Positions 43,389 through 55,096 of a DNA stretch of 64,000 bases are shown here, one piece after another. Below the pieces are notes generated by a model. That model did no database searches, had not been told where the DNA came from, and saw nothing but the letters and a program-made list of their open reading frames with translations. Source of the DNA: Glycocaulis profundi (GTDB taxonomy: Bacteria > Pseudomonadota > Alphaproteobacteria > Caulobacterales > Maricaulaceae). The position numbers and the translations under genes were made by a program. The stretch covers positions 18,220 through 82,219 of the forward strand of contig VJOU01000005.1 in NCBI GenBank assembly GCA_007050995.1, read 5' to 3'. Each line of letters starts with the position of its first letter. The first letter of the stretch is position 1.

Positions 43389-43972
43389 AGGGCGGGCTCG
43401 GCGGTCAGACCTGCGAGCTTGAGAAAGTTCGCCAGCAGCGCGTGACCGTGATCGGAGGCGATGGATTCAGGGTGGAACTGGACGCCGTGGACGGGGCGCT
43501 CGGGATGGGCCAGCCCCATGATCTCGCCGTCCGGCGTGCTGGCGGTGACTTTCAGGGGCGAGCCCGGATGCAGCCGGACCGCCAGCGAGTGATAGCGGGT
43601 GGCGGTGTAGGGGCTTGGCAGTCCCTCGAACACGCCGGTCCCGTCATGGGTGATGGGACTGGTCTTGCCGTGCATGATGGCCTTGGCTTGGATCACCTCG
43701 CCGCCGAACACCTGGCCGATGGCCTGATGACCCAGGCACACGCCCAGGATCGGCAGCTCTGCGGGCGCGGTCTCGATGATCTCAAGGCAGATGCCCGCCC
43801 GGTCGGGATCGCAGGGGCCGGGCGACAGCACGATGGCGCGGGGCTTGAGCGCCAGCGCCTCGGCCGCGCTCATGGCGTCGTTGCGGATGACCTTCGTCTT
43901 CGCGCCAAGCTCCTGGAAATAGTGGACCAGGTTGAAGGTGAAGCTGTCGTAGTTGTCGATGATCAGCAGCAT
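43385..43972 (-). CDS. trpG: Anthranilate synthase component II (glutamine amidotransferase)
   Basis: Releases ammonia from glutamine for TrpE; the same subunit can serve aminodeoxychorismate synthase in some bacteria. The class I amidotransferase triad is visible: Cys79 in [12 protein letters not shown] and the His-Glu pair in [13 protein letters not shown]. The N-terminal strand is [15 protein letters not shown]. The frame extends upstream to 44080, but ATG 43972 is the family start and gives 195 residues. It heads trpG-trpD-trpC. Its partner trpE is about 1 kb upstream on the same strand, separated by an opposite-strand gene. Confidence 0.95.
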   Translation of the reverse strand: MLLIIDNYDSFTFNLVHYFQELGAKTKVIRNDAMSAAEALALKPRAIVLSPGPCDPDRAGICLEIIETAPAELPILGVCLGHQAIGQVFGGEVIQAKAIMHGKTSPITHDGTGVFEGLPSPYTATRYHSLAVRLHPGSPLKVTASTPDGEIMGLAHPERPVHGVQFHPESIASDHGHALLANFLKLAGLTAEPAL

Positions 43973-44060
43973 GGGACGCCCGCCAGGAATGGAAGCGGGG
44001 AACTTAGGCGAGGCGCCGGGCCGCGCCAACCGCGCGCGACTCGGCTTACTGAGATTTCCC

Positions 44061-44990
44061 ATGCCCAGCCTGTCCTCCATCGCCGCTCATTTCGGCGCCG
44101 CCGCCGCGGCCAGCCTGCTCGCCGCCGCCGGTCTGGCGTTCGAGGCGGGACGGGCGGGAGCGTCCGAGACCGCGCCGGTGCTGACCGTCCAGCCCGAAGA
44201 CGGCGCGCTTCTGGAGGCCGCCGCGCCGGTTCTGGCCGAGGCTGAAGCCGTTTTGCCTGCTGAAGAGGCCCTGCCGGTCGCGGAGACGGCGCCCGAGGCC
44301 GTCGCGCCCCGGCCCATGCTGGCGGTCATCATCGATGACGTGGGACTGTCGCGGACCGCCTTCGACCGGCTGATGGGCATCGACGCCCCGCTGACGCTGG
44401 CCTTCCTGCCCTATGGCGAGGCCGCGCCCGCGATGGCGCGCGAGGCCGGGGCGGCGGGCCGTGAGGTGTTCCTGCACCTGCCCATGGAGCCGGTGGGGCT
44501 GGACGATCCGGGGCCGATGGCGCTGACCCGGCATCTAGACGACGGCGAGATCGCGCGGCGGGCCGAATGGGCGCTGGGCCGGGTGCCGGGCGCGACCGGG
44601 TTCAACAATCACATGGGCAGCGCCCTGACCAGCGACAGCCGGGCGATCCGTGCGGCGATGGCCGCCTTTGCAGGATCGGACCTGATCTTCGTGGATTCGG
44701 TGACCAGCCCGCGCAGCCTCGCCGACCGGGCGGCGCGCGAAGCGGGGCTGGCGAGCCTGCGGCGGGACGTGTTCCTCGACAACGCCCAGAACCGCGCGGC
44801 CATCGACGCGCGGATCGACGAGGCCGTGGCGCTGGCCGCCGAGCGCGGCTGGGCGGTGGCCATCGGTCATCCTTATCCCGTCACGCTGGACGCTCTGGAG
44901 GGGCTGTCCGCGCGGGCCGAGGCGGCGGGGGTGGAGATCGTCACCGTGGCTGCGATCACCGCGAAGCTGGCCGCGGACGCCGGGGCCTGA
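44061..44990 (+). CDS. Divergent polysaccharide deacetylase family protein (YibQ-like)
   Basis: A 309-residue protein with a hydrophobic N-terminal segment (about residues 5-27, membrane anchor or signal), an acidic Ala/Glu/Pro linker to residue 88, and a domain starting [20 protein letters not shown], a form typical of the divergent polysaccharide deacetylase (DUF610) group. Further markers are [33 protein letters not shown] and a late [12 protein letters not shown] role on periplasmic glycans or peptidoglycan is possible, but the substrate is unknown. It lies on the opposite strand between trpE and trpG. The start at 44061 follows the weak site GAGA; an in-frame ATG at 43953 would overlap trpG. 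Confidence 0.85.
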   Translation: MPSLSSIAAHFGAAAAASLLAAAGLAFEAGRAGASETAPVLTVQPEDGALLEAAAPVLAEAEAVLPAEEALPVAETAPEAVAPRPMLAVIIDDVGLSRTAFDRLMGIDAPLTLAFLPYGEAAPAMAREAGAAGREVFLHLPMEPVGLDDPGPMALTRHLDDGEIARRAEWALGRVPGATGFNNHMGSALTSDSRAIRAAMAAFAGSDLIFVDSVTSPRSLADRAAREAGLASLRRDVFLDNAQNRAAIDARIDEAVALAAERGWAVAIGHPYPVTLDALEGLSARAEAAGVEIVTVAAITAKLAADAGA

Positions 44991-44994
44991 GCCC

Positions 44995-46500
44995 TCAGAG
45001 GAAGCGCCAGGCCTCCGAGGCGGCGCGGAACAGGGCCTTGGCCTTGTTGACCGTCTCCATCCGCTCGGCCTCGGGGTCGGAATCCAGCACCACGCCGCCT
45101 CCGGCCTGAACGTGCATGACCCCGTCCTTGATGACGGCGGTGCGCAGCGCGATGCAGGTGTCCAGCCCGCCGCCTGCGCCGAAATAGCCCACCGCGCCCG
45201 CATAGACGCCCCGGCGATGAGGCTCCAGCTCGTCGATGATCTCCATGGCCCGCACCTTGGGCGCGCCAGACACCGTGCCCGCGGGGAAGCCCGCGAACAG
45301 GGCGGAGACGGCGTCCTCGCTCTCCGCCAGATCGCCCTCGACATTGGAGACCAGATGCATGACGTGGCTGTAGCGCTCGATCACCTCGCGCTCGGTCACC
45401 CGCACGCTGCCCGGGGCGGCGACGCGGCCCACGTCGTTGCGGCCCAGATCGAGCAGCATCAGGTGCTCGGCGCGCTCCTTGGGGTCGGCTTTCAGGTCCG
45501 CCTCGTGAGCGTGGTCCTCGTCGGGCGTCGCGCCGCGGGGACGGGTGCCCGCGATGGGGCGCACGGCGACCTTGCCGTCGCGCACCCGCACCAGAATCTC
45601 CGGGCTCGACCCGGCGATGGAGAAGCCGCCGAAATCAAAGAAGTAGAGGAAGGGCGAGGGGTTGGTCCGGCGCAGGGAGCGGTAAAGCGCGAAGGGCGGG
45701 GCGGGGAAGGGCGCGCTGAACCGCTGGCTGGGGACCACCTGAAAGATGTCTCCCGCGCGGATATAGGCCTTCGCCCGCTCCACCCGCTGGTGATAGGCGG
45801 CGGGCTCGGTGTTCGAGGCCGGTTCGGGCGTTTCGAACGGGGTTTCGGCGGGTGACAGGGTCGGGGCGGGGCGGTCGAGACGGTCGAAGACCGCTTCAAT
45901 CCGGCGGCGCGCGGCTTCCACGGCGGCTGCGGCGTCGCCGCCTTCAGCGACGCGGACCGGCGCGACGACACGGATCTCCTGCGCCAGCGCGTCGAAGACC
46001 ACCATCACCCGCGGGCGGATCAGGATGGCCTCGGGCGTGCCCAGCGGATCGGGCGCGGCGTGGGCGGGCAGGCGCTCGACCTGCCGGATCATGTCATAGC
46101 CCAGATAGCCGAACAGACCGGCGGCCAACGGAGCGAGCCCGTCGGGCATGTCCAGCCGGGAGTCCGCGATCAGGGCCTTGAGCGAATCCAGCGGCGCGCC
46201 GTCTGCGGGCCGGAAGTCGGTCGGGACGTCGCCCGCGCCCCTGGCTTGAGCGATGGACGCCTTGCCGTCCTCGCAGCGCCACACGAGGTCGGGATCGAGC
46301 CCGATGGCCGAGTAGCGGCCCCGATAGGCTCCGCCCTCGACGCTTTCGAGCAGGAAGGTGTTCGACCCGCCCTGAGAGAGCTTGAGGTAGGCCGAGACGG
46401 GCGTTTCGAGATCGTCGACCCGGCGCGCGGTGAGCAGGCCGCGGCCCTCGCGGGCGACGGCCTGAGCCAGCGCGTCCAGACCCGGCTCGAACTCGGTCAT
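44995..46500 (-). CDS. trpE: Anthranilate synthase component I
   Basis: Chorismate-binding subunit that makes anthranilate with ammonia from TrpG. The 501-residue protein has the C-terminal chorismate domain with GDIFQVVPSQRFSAPF (about residues 250-265), PFLYFFDFGGFSIAGSSPEI, RPIAGTRPRGATPDEDHA, LGRNDVGRV, FPAGTVSGAPKVRAMEIIDE and a C-terminal QAGGGVVLDSDPEAE. Its start overlaps the ppiD stop by four bases, so no attenuator leader directly precedes it. It ends five bases from the opposing deacetylase gene. Confidence 0.96.
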   Translation of the reverse strand: MTEFEPGLDALAQAVAREGRGLLTARRVDDLETPVSAYLKLSQGGSNTFLLESVEGGAYRGRYSAIGLDPDLVWRCEDGKASIAQARGAGDVPTDFRPADGAPLDSLKALIADSRLDMPDGLAPLAAGLFGYLGYDMIRQVERLPAHAAPDPLGTPEAILIRPRVMVVFDALAQEIRVVAPVRVAEGGDAAAAVEAARRRIEAVFDRLDRPAPTLSPAETPFETPEPASNTEPAAYHQRVERAKAYIRAGDIFQVVPSQRFSAPFPAPPFALYRSLRRTNPSPFLYFFDFGGFSIAGSSPEILVRVRDGKVAVRPIAGTRPRGATPDEDHAHEADLKADPKERAEHLMLLDLGRNDVGRVAAPGSVRVTEREVIERYSHVMHLVSNVEGDLAESEDAVSALFAGFPAGTVSGAPKVRAMEIIDELEPHRRGVYAGAVGYFGAGGGLDTCIALRTAVIKDGVMHVQAGGGVVLDSDPEAERMETVNKAKALFRAASEAWRFL

Positions 46501-48398
46501 GGCTGGAGCTGGTTCTGATCAGGCTGGCTGCGGCCAAGAGCCACGTCGATCATGGCCTGGTTGGGACGGATCTCGTAGATGTTCATCAGCGAGCGCTCGA
46601 GCCCCATGAGGATGTCGTTCTCCAGCTCCTCGGAAAGCGCCGACGCGTCCGCCGTGGCCGGGGCGTCGGCCTGGATCGCGGTGACGAGGCCCACCGCGCG
46701 AGTGCGCTGGCCCGAGGCGCGGGCCTCGAAGGCTTCGCCCTGACGGGCGGCGAAGGCCGCGCCCACCAGCATCTCGCCGAACGGACCGGCGGTTTCGCTC
46801 CGCCGCAGGGTGGAGGTCTCGACCCGCGCAGCGCCGCCCAGATCGGCGGCGACCGCGTCCAGCGTCTCGCCGGCCCGCACACGGGCGAGGGCGTCCGTGG
46901 CGATCTCGCCCAGCCGCTCGTCGGTGCGCAGGGCGGACCAGTAGGCCTCCGCGTCCTCGCGCACTTCGTCAACGCGCGGCAGGCGGCTTTCTTCGATCTC
47001 GTCCACGCGGACGACGAAATAGCCGCCATCGCCGAACTCGGTCAGGTCGGTGTCGAAGCCCAGCGGCGCCTCGAAGACCTGCTGAAGGATTTCCTGGCCT
47101 TCCAGCAGGCTCATCAGGGGCTGGCCTTCCATGGTGAAGCCGTTGCGGGTGACGAAGTCGTACTTCTCCACCGGCAGGCGGGCCTCCGCGGCGGCCTCTT
47201 CCAGCGTCGCGCCTGCGCCGCGGGCCTGTTCGAGACGGTCGAGGGCGGCGAACATCTCGTCCTCGGCGGTCAGGCGGGCGAACTCTGCGCGCAGATCGTC
47301 GCGGGCCTGCTCATAGCTGGGCACCTCGGGATCAATGGCGGCCTCGACGTAGGCGACGCGCAGGCCCAGACGGGTGTCGAGCGCGCGGGCTTCGCCTTCG
47401 GCCATCTCGAACACGGCGGCCGAGACGGTCTGATCGGGCACTTCGTAGGCCTGCGCCTCGGACTGGCGGGCGGCCTGGGACAGGCCCAGCTCGGAAGCGG
47501 CGGCGTCGGCGTCCTCGCCCGCTTCGATGCGCGCGATCAGCGCGTCGGCGGTCTCGGCGTCAGCGACGGTCCACAGGGCGAAGGAGCGGGTGGCGGGCTC
47601 GGACAGCTCGCCCTGGTCGAGGCGCATCTGGTAGAGCTCGCGCAGCTCCTCCTCGTCCACGTCCGCGTCCATGGCCAGCATGTCGGGGGTGGCGCGCACG
47701 ATGGAGAAGCGGCGCTGTTCGGGGCGCTGGAAGACCTGCGCCTCCTCGGCGATGAAGCCTTCGAGGGCTTCATCGGTCGGCGGCTCGATCTCGCCCGCCA
47801 GCGCGGGCGGCAGGAGCAGGGCGCGAATGGTCCGCGCCTCGGCCTTGTAGGCGGCGCGGGCTTCGGCCATCACGGACGGCGCACGTGCCCCGGCGATGGC
47901 GGAATCGATCATCTGCATGCGCCGCAGTTCGGTGCGGATCTGCTGTTCGAAGGTCTCAGGCGTCCAGTTCTGCTGACGCAGGACCTCGTTGTAGGTCGCG
48001 CGGTCGAACCGGTTGGAGAAGCCGCTGCGGAATACGGGGATGCCTTGAATCTCCGAGAAGACGCGGGAATCGCTGACGCCGAGATTGAGCTCGCGGGCCT
48101 GCGCGTTCAGAGCCGCTTCGGCGGCGAGCTGGCTGATCACGGACTCGCCCAGGCCCGCGCGGTCGGCCTCCTCGCGGGTCAGGCGGGGGTTTTCCTGCTG
48201 GGCGATGGTCAGGCGCTGGTTGAAGGCGCGGTTGAGCTGCTGGGGCGTGACCCGCTCCGTGCCCACGCTGATCGCGTCCGTGCGGCCGCCGCGAAGGATG
48301 TCCTCCACGCCCCACAGCGCGAAGGCCGCGATGAGGAAGGCGATGATGATGCCGCCGATCAGGGGCGAGCGGGCGAGATTGCGGATCGCTGAGAGCAT
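46497..48398 (-). CDS. ppiD: PpiD-like peptidyl-prolyl isomerase / SurA-N domain chaperone
   Basis: Inner-membrane-anchored periplasmic folding factor. The 633-residue protein starts with a short cytoplasmic segment and one membrane helix (about residues 13-31, [17 protein letters not shown]), then a SurA-like N-terminal domain with [19 protein letters not shown] and [20 protein letters not shown], a PPIase region of the parvulin type in the middle, and a second divergent half. The frame is open upstream to 48485, but ATG 48398 gives the canonical [12 protein letters not shown] start. It is coupled to trpE by a four-base overlap, an order common in alphaproteobacteria. Catalytic isomerase activity is uncertain because the parvulin motifs are weak. 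Confidence 0.88.
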   Translation of the reverse strand: MLSAIRNLARSPLIGGIIIAFLIAAFALWGVEDILRGGRTDAISVGTERVTPQQLNRAFNQRLTIAQQENPRLTREEADRAGLGESVISQLAAEAALNAQARELNLGVSDSRVFSEIQGIPVFRSGFSNRFDRATYNEVLRQQNWTPETFEQQIRTELRRMQMIDSAIAGARAPSVMAEARAAYKAEARTIRALLLPPALAGEIEPPTDEALEGFIAEEAQVFQRPEQRRFSIVRATPDMLAMDADVDEEELRELYQMRLDQGELSEPATRSFALWTVADAETADALIARIEAGEDADAAASELGLSQAARQSEAQAYEVPDQTVSAAVFEMAEGEARALDTRLGLRVAYVEAAIDPEVPSYEQARDDLRAEFARLTAEDEMFAALDRLEQARGAGATLEEAAAEARLPVEKYDFVTRNGFTMEGQPLMSLLEGQEILQQVFEAPLGFDTDLTEFGDGGYFVVRVDEIEESRLPRVDEVREDAEAYWSALRTDERLGEIATDALARVRAGETLDAVAADLGGAARVETSTLRRSETAGPFGEMLVGAAFAARQGEAFEARASGQRTRAVGLVTAIQADAPATADASALSEELENDILMGLERSLMNIYEIRPNQAMIDVALGRSQPDQNQLQP

Positions 48399-48580
48399 GA
48401 ACCTGTTTCCGCGTCCTCTGGGTAAAGACGCGCCTTGAACCTTGAAATCGAGCGCGAACCTAGCGGGGCGGGCAAAGGCGGGCAAGCCGGGCCTGCGGCG
48501 GCGCGGGGCGGGCCGGATTGCCCCGCGGACCGGGGGCTGGTATCCGCGGGTTGTTCCCCGTCCACAGCCCCGAGGCCCGC

Positions 48581-49318
48581 ATGACGCGCAGACCCCTGAT
48601 CGCCGGCAACTGGAAGATGAACGGCCTGCGGTCCGATCTGGCCTGGATGGACACTCTGGGCGCGGAGCTTGAAGGCGGACGGCCCGACTGCGATCTGGTC
48701 CTTTTCCCGCCCGCCACGCTGATCGGGGGCCTGATCGAACCGGGTCAGGCGCAGGGGGTGTCCATCGGCGGGCAGGACTGCGCTCCGGCGGCCTCGGGCG
48801 CGCACACGGGGGACATTTCAGCGGAGATGCTGGCCGATCTGGGCTGCAGCCACGTCATCGTGGGCCATTCCGAACGCCGCGCCGATCATGGCGAGACCGA
48901 CGCGCAGGTCCGCGCCAAGGCCGAGGCGGCGCTGAGGGCGGGACTGACCCCGATCATCTGCATCGGCGAGACGCTGGACGACCGCGAGGCGGGTCGGGCT
49001 GAAGCGGTCGTGACCGCGCAGCTTCAAGCCAGCGCCCCGGACGCGCCCGCCTCGCTGGTCGTGATCGCCTATGAGCCGATCTGGGCCATTGGCACGGGCC
49101 GGACGGCCAGCGACGACGACGCGCAGGCCATGCATGCGGCGATCCGGGCGAACTGGCGGGGCGATGACGCGCAGGCGCTGCGCATTCTCTACGGGGGCTC
49201 GGTGAAACCCGACAACGCCAAGGGCCTGCTGTCGCGGCCCGACATCGACGGCGCGCTCGTGGGCGGGGCCAGTCTGGATGCGCAGAGCTTTGCGGCCATC
49301 GCCCGCTGCGTCCGCTGA
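48581..49318 (+). CDS. tpiA: Triose-phosphate isomerase
   Basis: Interconverts dihydroxyacetone phosphate and glyceraldehyde 3-phosphate. The 245-residue TIM barrel keeps the catalytic residues: Lys in AGNWKMNG (residues 7-14), His in VIVGHSERR and Glu in the [11 protein letters not shown] motif, followed by the phosphate-binding YGGSVKPDN. The frame is open upstream to 48518, but ATG 48581 fits the conserved start. It is divergent from ppiD across 182 bases, where both promoters must lie. Confidence 0.97.
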   Translation: MTRRPLIAGNWKMNGLRSDLAWMDTLGAELEGGRPDCDLVLFPPATLIGGLIEPGQAQGVSIGGQDCAPAASGAHTGDISAEMLADLGCSHVIVGHSERRADHGETDAQVRAKAEAALRAGLTPIICIGETLDDREAGRAEAVVTAQLQASAPDAPASLVVIAYEPIWAIGTGRTASDDDAQAMHAAIRANWRGDDAQALRILYGGSVKPDNAKGLLSRPDIDGALVGGASLDAQSFAAIARCVR

Positions 49319-49412
49319 GCGGGCGGTAATCCGATTTTCAGATTTAGCTGACAGCGTCGGACCCTAGCATGAGCCGGCCTGAACCGGCCGGACCAGCGGG
49401 TGGGCGCAACGC

Positions 49413-50405
49413 ATGAACGGACTGGACTATCGCCGCGCTTCGGCTCTCGTGTACGACCCCGTGCACGTGAACCTGCGCACCACGCGCTACGCCCTGCATG
49501 AAATCGGATTCCGGGAGATCCAGTCGCTCAGCTCGCTCGACGAACTGCGGCGGAGGCTGGAAGACGAGACGCCTGCGCTGATCATGGCCGAAACCACCGG
49601 GCACGAGGCGGAGGTCATCCGGCTGGTGCGGGGCATCCGAGCCGGGGACGTCGCGCGCAATCCGTTCGTGTGCATCATCCTGACCTGCTGGGTGCGCGAC
49701 GGCGCGGCGCTCAAGCGAGCCATCGGATCGGGCGCGGACGACATCATCATCCGGCCTTTCTCCACCGCCTTCGCCGAGGAGCGCATCCGCACCCTCATCA
49801 AGGCGCGCAAGCCCTTCGTCGTGACCAGCGATTATATCGGCCCCGACCGGCGCACCGATCCCGAACGCGGGGCGGGCTCGGCCCGGTCGATCCTGGCCCC
49901 GAACACCCTCAAGGCCATCGCCGAAGGCGAAGAGGGTGCCCTCGATCAGGCCCATGCCTGGATCGCCGAGGCCCGGGCGACGGTCGAGAACGAACGCATC
50001 CGCCGCCTGTGCATGCGCATCGTGGTCGGCGCGGAAGTGGGCGTGCGCGAGCTTGAGGCCGGACGCCGTCCGGACATCGACATCGCCGATTTCGAACGCA
50101 CCGCCCAGGAGATGCGCCTGCGCCTGATGCGCCAGCGCGCCGCCGAGGCGGTTCACGTGGCCAAAGCCCTGTGCGATCTGTGCGCCCGCATGCGCGGCGA
50201 GGCGGGCATGACCGTGGCCAATCTCAACCTGCTCAAGGAACTGGCCACCGGATCGTATGCCGCGTTCGGCGGAGGCAGGGCCATCGAGAGCTCGCGCGAC
50301 GAGATCGAGAAGACGGTCGCGGCGCTCCAGAAACGTCTCGCGTCCGCAACGCAGCCTGATGGTGGCGTTACTCTCGCCTCTGCGCTAAAACGCCGGGCGA
50401 AATAG
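49413..50405 (+). CDS. Degenerate response-regulator (pseudo-receiver) protein, function unknown
   Basis: A 330-residue soluble protein. Residues 10-130 follow the receiver fold: strand ALVYDP with Asp15, strand ALIMAE with Glu60 where the phospho-acceptor Asp should be, Thr91 at the end of strand four (CIILTCWV) and Arg114 before Pro115 (IIIRPFS) in place of the conserved Lys. After a basic segment with FVVTSDYIGPDRR, the rest is helical and charged, without a recognisable output domain. The loss of Asp and Lys suggests it does not signal by phosphorylation; Glu may mimic the active state. It sits between tpiA and secG, an unusual place. Function unknown. Confidence 0.75.
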   Translation: MNGLDYRRASALVYDPVHVNLRTTRYALHEIGFREIQSLSSLDELRRRLEDETPALIMAETTGHEAEVIRLVRGIRAGDVARNPFVCIILTCWVRDGAALKRAIGSGADDIIIRPFSTAFAEERIRTLIKARKPFVVTSDYIGPDRRTDPERGAGSARSILAPNTLKAIAEGEEGALDQAHAWIAEARATVENERIRRLCMRIVVGAEVGVRELEAGRRPDIDIADFERTAQEMRLRLMRQRAAEAVHVAKALCDLCARMRGEAGMTVANLNLLKELATGSYAAFGGGRAIESSRDEIEKTVAALQKRLASATQPDGGVTLASALKRRAK

Positions 50406-50451
50406 GGGGCGGACGGGTTCCGCGCCCCGGCCTGTTTGCCAAGCGAGCGTC

Positions 50452-50892
50452 ATGACAACCGTTCTTTTGATCATCCACCTTCTCGTGGCGGCCGCGCTTG
50501 TGGCGGTCGTTCTGATGCAGCGTTCCGAAGGGGGCGCTCTGGGAATCGGCGGCGGCGGGGGCATGATGAGCGCCCGGGGTTCGGCGAACCTGCTGACCCG
50601 CGTCACGATGATTCTCGGCGCGGTCTTCATGGCCAACTCGATCCTGCTGGCGGTGCTGTCGGGCGTGGGCCAGACCACCCGTTCGGTGGTGGACCAGTTC
50701 GGCGGCGAGCAGTCCGAAGACGGCCTGCCCTTCACCTTCGACGACGAGGCGCCCGCGCCGCAGCCCGAATCTCCGGCCGTTCCCGATGAAGCTCCGGCCG
50801 CTGAAGACGCAGCGCCCGAGATGCCCGCCGAGGACACGGCCCCCGAAGTTCCCGCCGAGGACGAGCCGGCCCCGGAAGTTCCCGGACGCTGA
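50452..50892 (+). CDS. secG: Preprotein translocase subunit SecG
   Basis: Small non-essential subunit of the SecYEG channel. The first 75 residues carry the two expected membrane helices (VLLIIHLLVAAALVAVVLMQ and LTRVTMILGAVFMANSILLA) joined by the Gly-rich loop RSEGGALGIGGGGGMM, typical of SecG. A C-terminal extension of about 60 residues is rich in Pro, Ala and acidic residues, with near-repeats (PEMPAED, PEVPAED, PEVPG); such tails vary among alphaproteobacteria. A strong terminator follows 18 bases after the stop. Confidence 0.94.
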   Translation: MTTVLLIIHLLVAAALVAVVLMQRSEGGALGIGGGGGMMSARGSANLLTRVTMILGAVFMANSILLAVLSGVGQTTRSVVDQFGGEQSEDGLPFTFDDEAPAPQPESPAVPDEAPAAEDAAPEMPAEDTAPEVPAEDEPAPEVPGR

Positions 50893-50910
50893 TCGCTTCA
50901 GCCGGTCATC

Positions 50911-50945
50911 GAAGGCCCTTCCTTCCGGAGGGGCCTTCTCTCTTT
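50911..50945 (+). terminator. Rho-independent terminator after secG
   Basis: GAAGGCCCTTCC at 50911-50922 pairs with GGAGGGGCCTTC at 50927-50938 (eleven Watson-Crick pairs and one G-U) around the loop TTCC, followed by TCTCTTT. It ends the secG transcript and isolates pyrG, which must have its own promoter in 50946-51022. Confidence 0.9.
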
Positions 50946-50947
50946 GA

Positions 50948-52651
<1,704 letters not shown>

Positions 52652-52938
52652 GGGAGGAGGGGGCTTCCGAGCATAGCGGAGCAGTCCGCGCCGGAGGTCC
52701 TATCGACTCATCTCACAAAGGGGTGTCGAGTCTTGAAGTCGCCTGGCCCACGGCGGGACTGCGCGAGCATTAATCTAGCGTAAACTTCGTCCTCGGTCAC
52801 GCGAAACCGAATCGTCGCTGGCAGCTGCGCTCACATCCGCAGTTGCCTTGCCACCCGGGCACAGGTATACGCCGCGGTTCATTCCGGCAGGGACTCCCGC
52901 CGGTCACGGATTCACGTTTCGACGCTGGAGAGGCCCCG
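52652..52938 (+). promoter_or_regulatory. Regulatory gap upstream of rpmF
   Basis: This gap holds no gene. A promoter for rpmF is visible: TTGCCT at 52843-52848, spacer 17, TATACG at 52866-52871. Four GANTC sites (52705, 52728, 52892, 52909), the target of the cell-cycle methylase CcrM, lie within about 210 bases. A CtrA-like site TTAA-N7-TAAA is at 52770-52784, one mismatch from TTAA-N7-TTAA. The promoter is a fair call; the cell-cycle sites are only suggestive. Confidence 0.55.
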
Positions 52939-53121
52939 ATGGCGGTCCCTAAGAGAAAAACCACCCCGTCCAAGCGCAACATGCGCCGGTCGCACGACAA
53001 GCTGTCCTCCCCGGCCTATGTCGAGGACAAGGACACGGGCGAGCTGCGCCGTCCGCACCATGTCGACCTGAAAAGCGGCATGTATCGCGGCAAGCAGATC
53101 CTGACGCCGAAAGAAGACTGA
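52939..53121 (+). CDS. rpmF: 50S ribosomal protein L32
   Basis: Small basic protein of the large ribosomal subunit. The 60 residues begin [20 protein letters not shown], the standard L32 start, and end with [20 protein letters not shown], as in other alphaproteobacteria. There are no zinc-binding cysteines, so it is the zinc-free form. GGAGAGG lies 6-12 bases ahead of the ATG. The frame is open upstream to 52843, but that part precedes or contains the promoter. A strong terminator follows at 53173. Confidence 0.96.
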   Translation: MAVPKRKTTPSKRNMRRSHDKLSSPAYVEDKDTGELRRPHHVDLKSGMYRGKQILTPKED

Positions 53122-53172
53122 TCCGTCTTTCCGCGCCGCCCCTGACGGGCGCTGGCGCGGCGGTTCTGCGAT

Positions 53173-53203
53173 AAAGCCCCGCGCCACACGGCGCGGGGCT
53201 TTT
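53173..53203 (+). terminator. Rho-independent terminator after rpmF
   Basis: AAAGCCCCGCGC at 53173-53184 pairs perfectly with GCGCGGGGCTTT at 53191-53202 across a six-base loop, ending in TTTT. The twelve-pair stem is among the clearest terminators in the window. It closes the single-gene rpmF transcript ahead of eno. Confidence 0.92.
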
Positions 53204-53242
53204 CGCGTCCGGGGGGCTCGGCTAAGAAGCGGCCAACGATAA

Positions 53243-54571
<1,329 letters not shown>

Positions 54572-54660
54572 TCGGCTGGTCTAACCCTTCCTTTACGCTG
54601 GCTGGTCCATTCTCCCTCTCGCACGATCCGCAAAAGGCGGACGGTGGATGGAGAAACTTT

Positions 54661-54975
54661 GTGAAGACGCTCAAGCGCTTCATACCGACCTTGGCGTTGT
54701 TCGTGGTGATCGCCTATCTGGGCTACCACGCGCTGCATGGCGAGCAGGGGTATCCCAATTACCTCGCCGTCCAGGCACGCATCGCCGACACGGAGGTCGA
54801 GCTCGGCCGGGTTCAGGCGGAACGCGCGCATCTTGAGGATCGCGTGACCCGCCTGTCGTCCGGCAATGGCGAGCTCGACCTCGATTTTCTCGAGGAACGG
54901 GCGCGGTCGGTGCTCAACTTCGCCCATCCCCACGAGATCATCGTGAAAATCGAGACTGATAGCGCCTCTTACTGA
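54661..54975 (+). CDS. ftsB: FtsB/DivIC-like septum formation initiator protein
   Basis: A 104-residue bitopic membrane protein: a short basic cytoplasmic start (MKTLKRF), one membrane helix (about residues 8-22, IPTLALFVVIAYLGY), then a periplasmic coiled coil (about residues 30-65, including LAVQARIADTEVELGRVQAE) and a short conserved tail (LDFLEERARSVLNFAHPHE). This is the layout of FtsB, which links FtsL and FtsQ in the divisome. The position between eno and pdhA is standard. Start: GTG at 54661; no strong ribosome site is seen. Confidence 0.88.
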   Translation: MKTLKRFIPTLALFVVIAYLGYHALHGEQGYPNYLAVQARIADTEVELGRVQAERAHLEDRVTRLSSGNGELDLDFLEERARSVLNFAHPHEIIVKIETDSASY

Positions 54976-55096
54976 GCCGCCGCATCAGGGTATTTCGCAA
55001 ACGCAGCATGTTCTCACGCTTTACGGACCCGCGTCCGTGCTGGTAAAGCCCGTGCAAGGTTTTACAGGGAGCGCGGCGTTAGTTCGCGTGCGAAAT

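Noticed and set aside
54595..54612. CtrA-like CTAA-N7-TTTA near the ftsB gene
   Set aside because: One mismatch in each half-site and no GANTC or promoter support; too weak to report as a site.
55037..55096. GTG start 20 codons upstream of pdhA
   Set aside because: The added residues have no family match, and the ATG at 55097 gives the normal length; it remains a possible alternative start.
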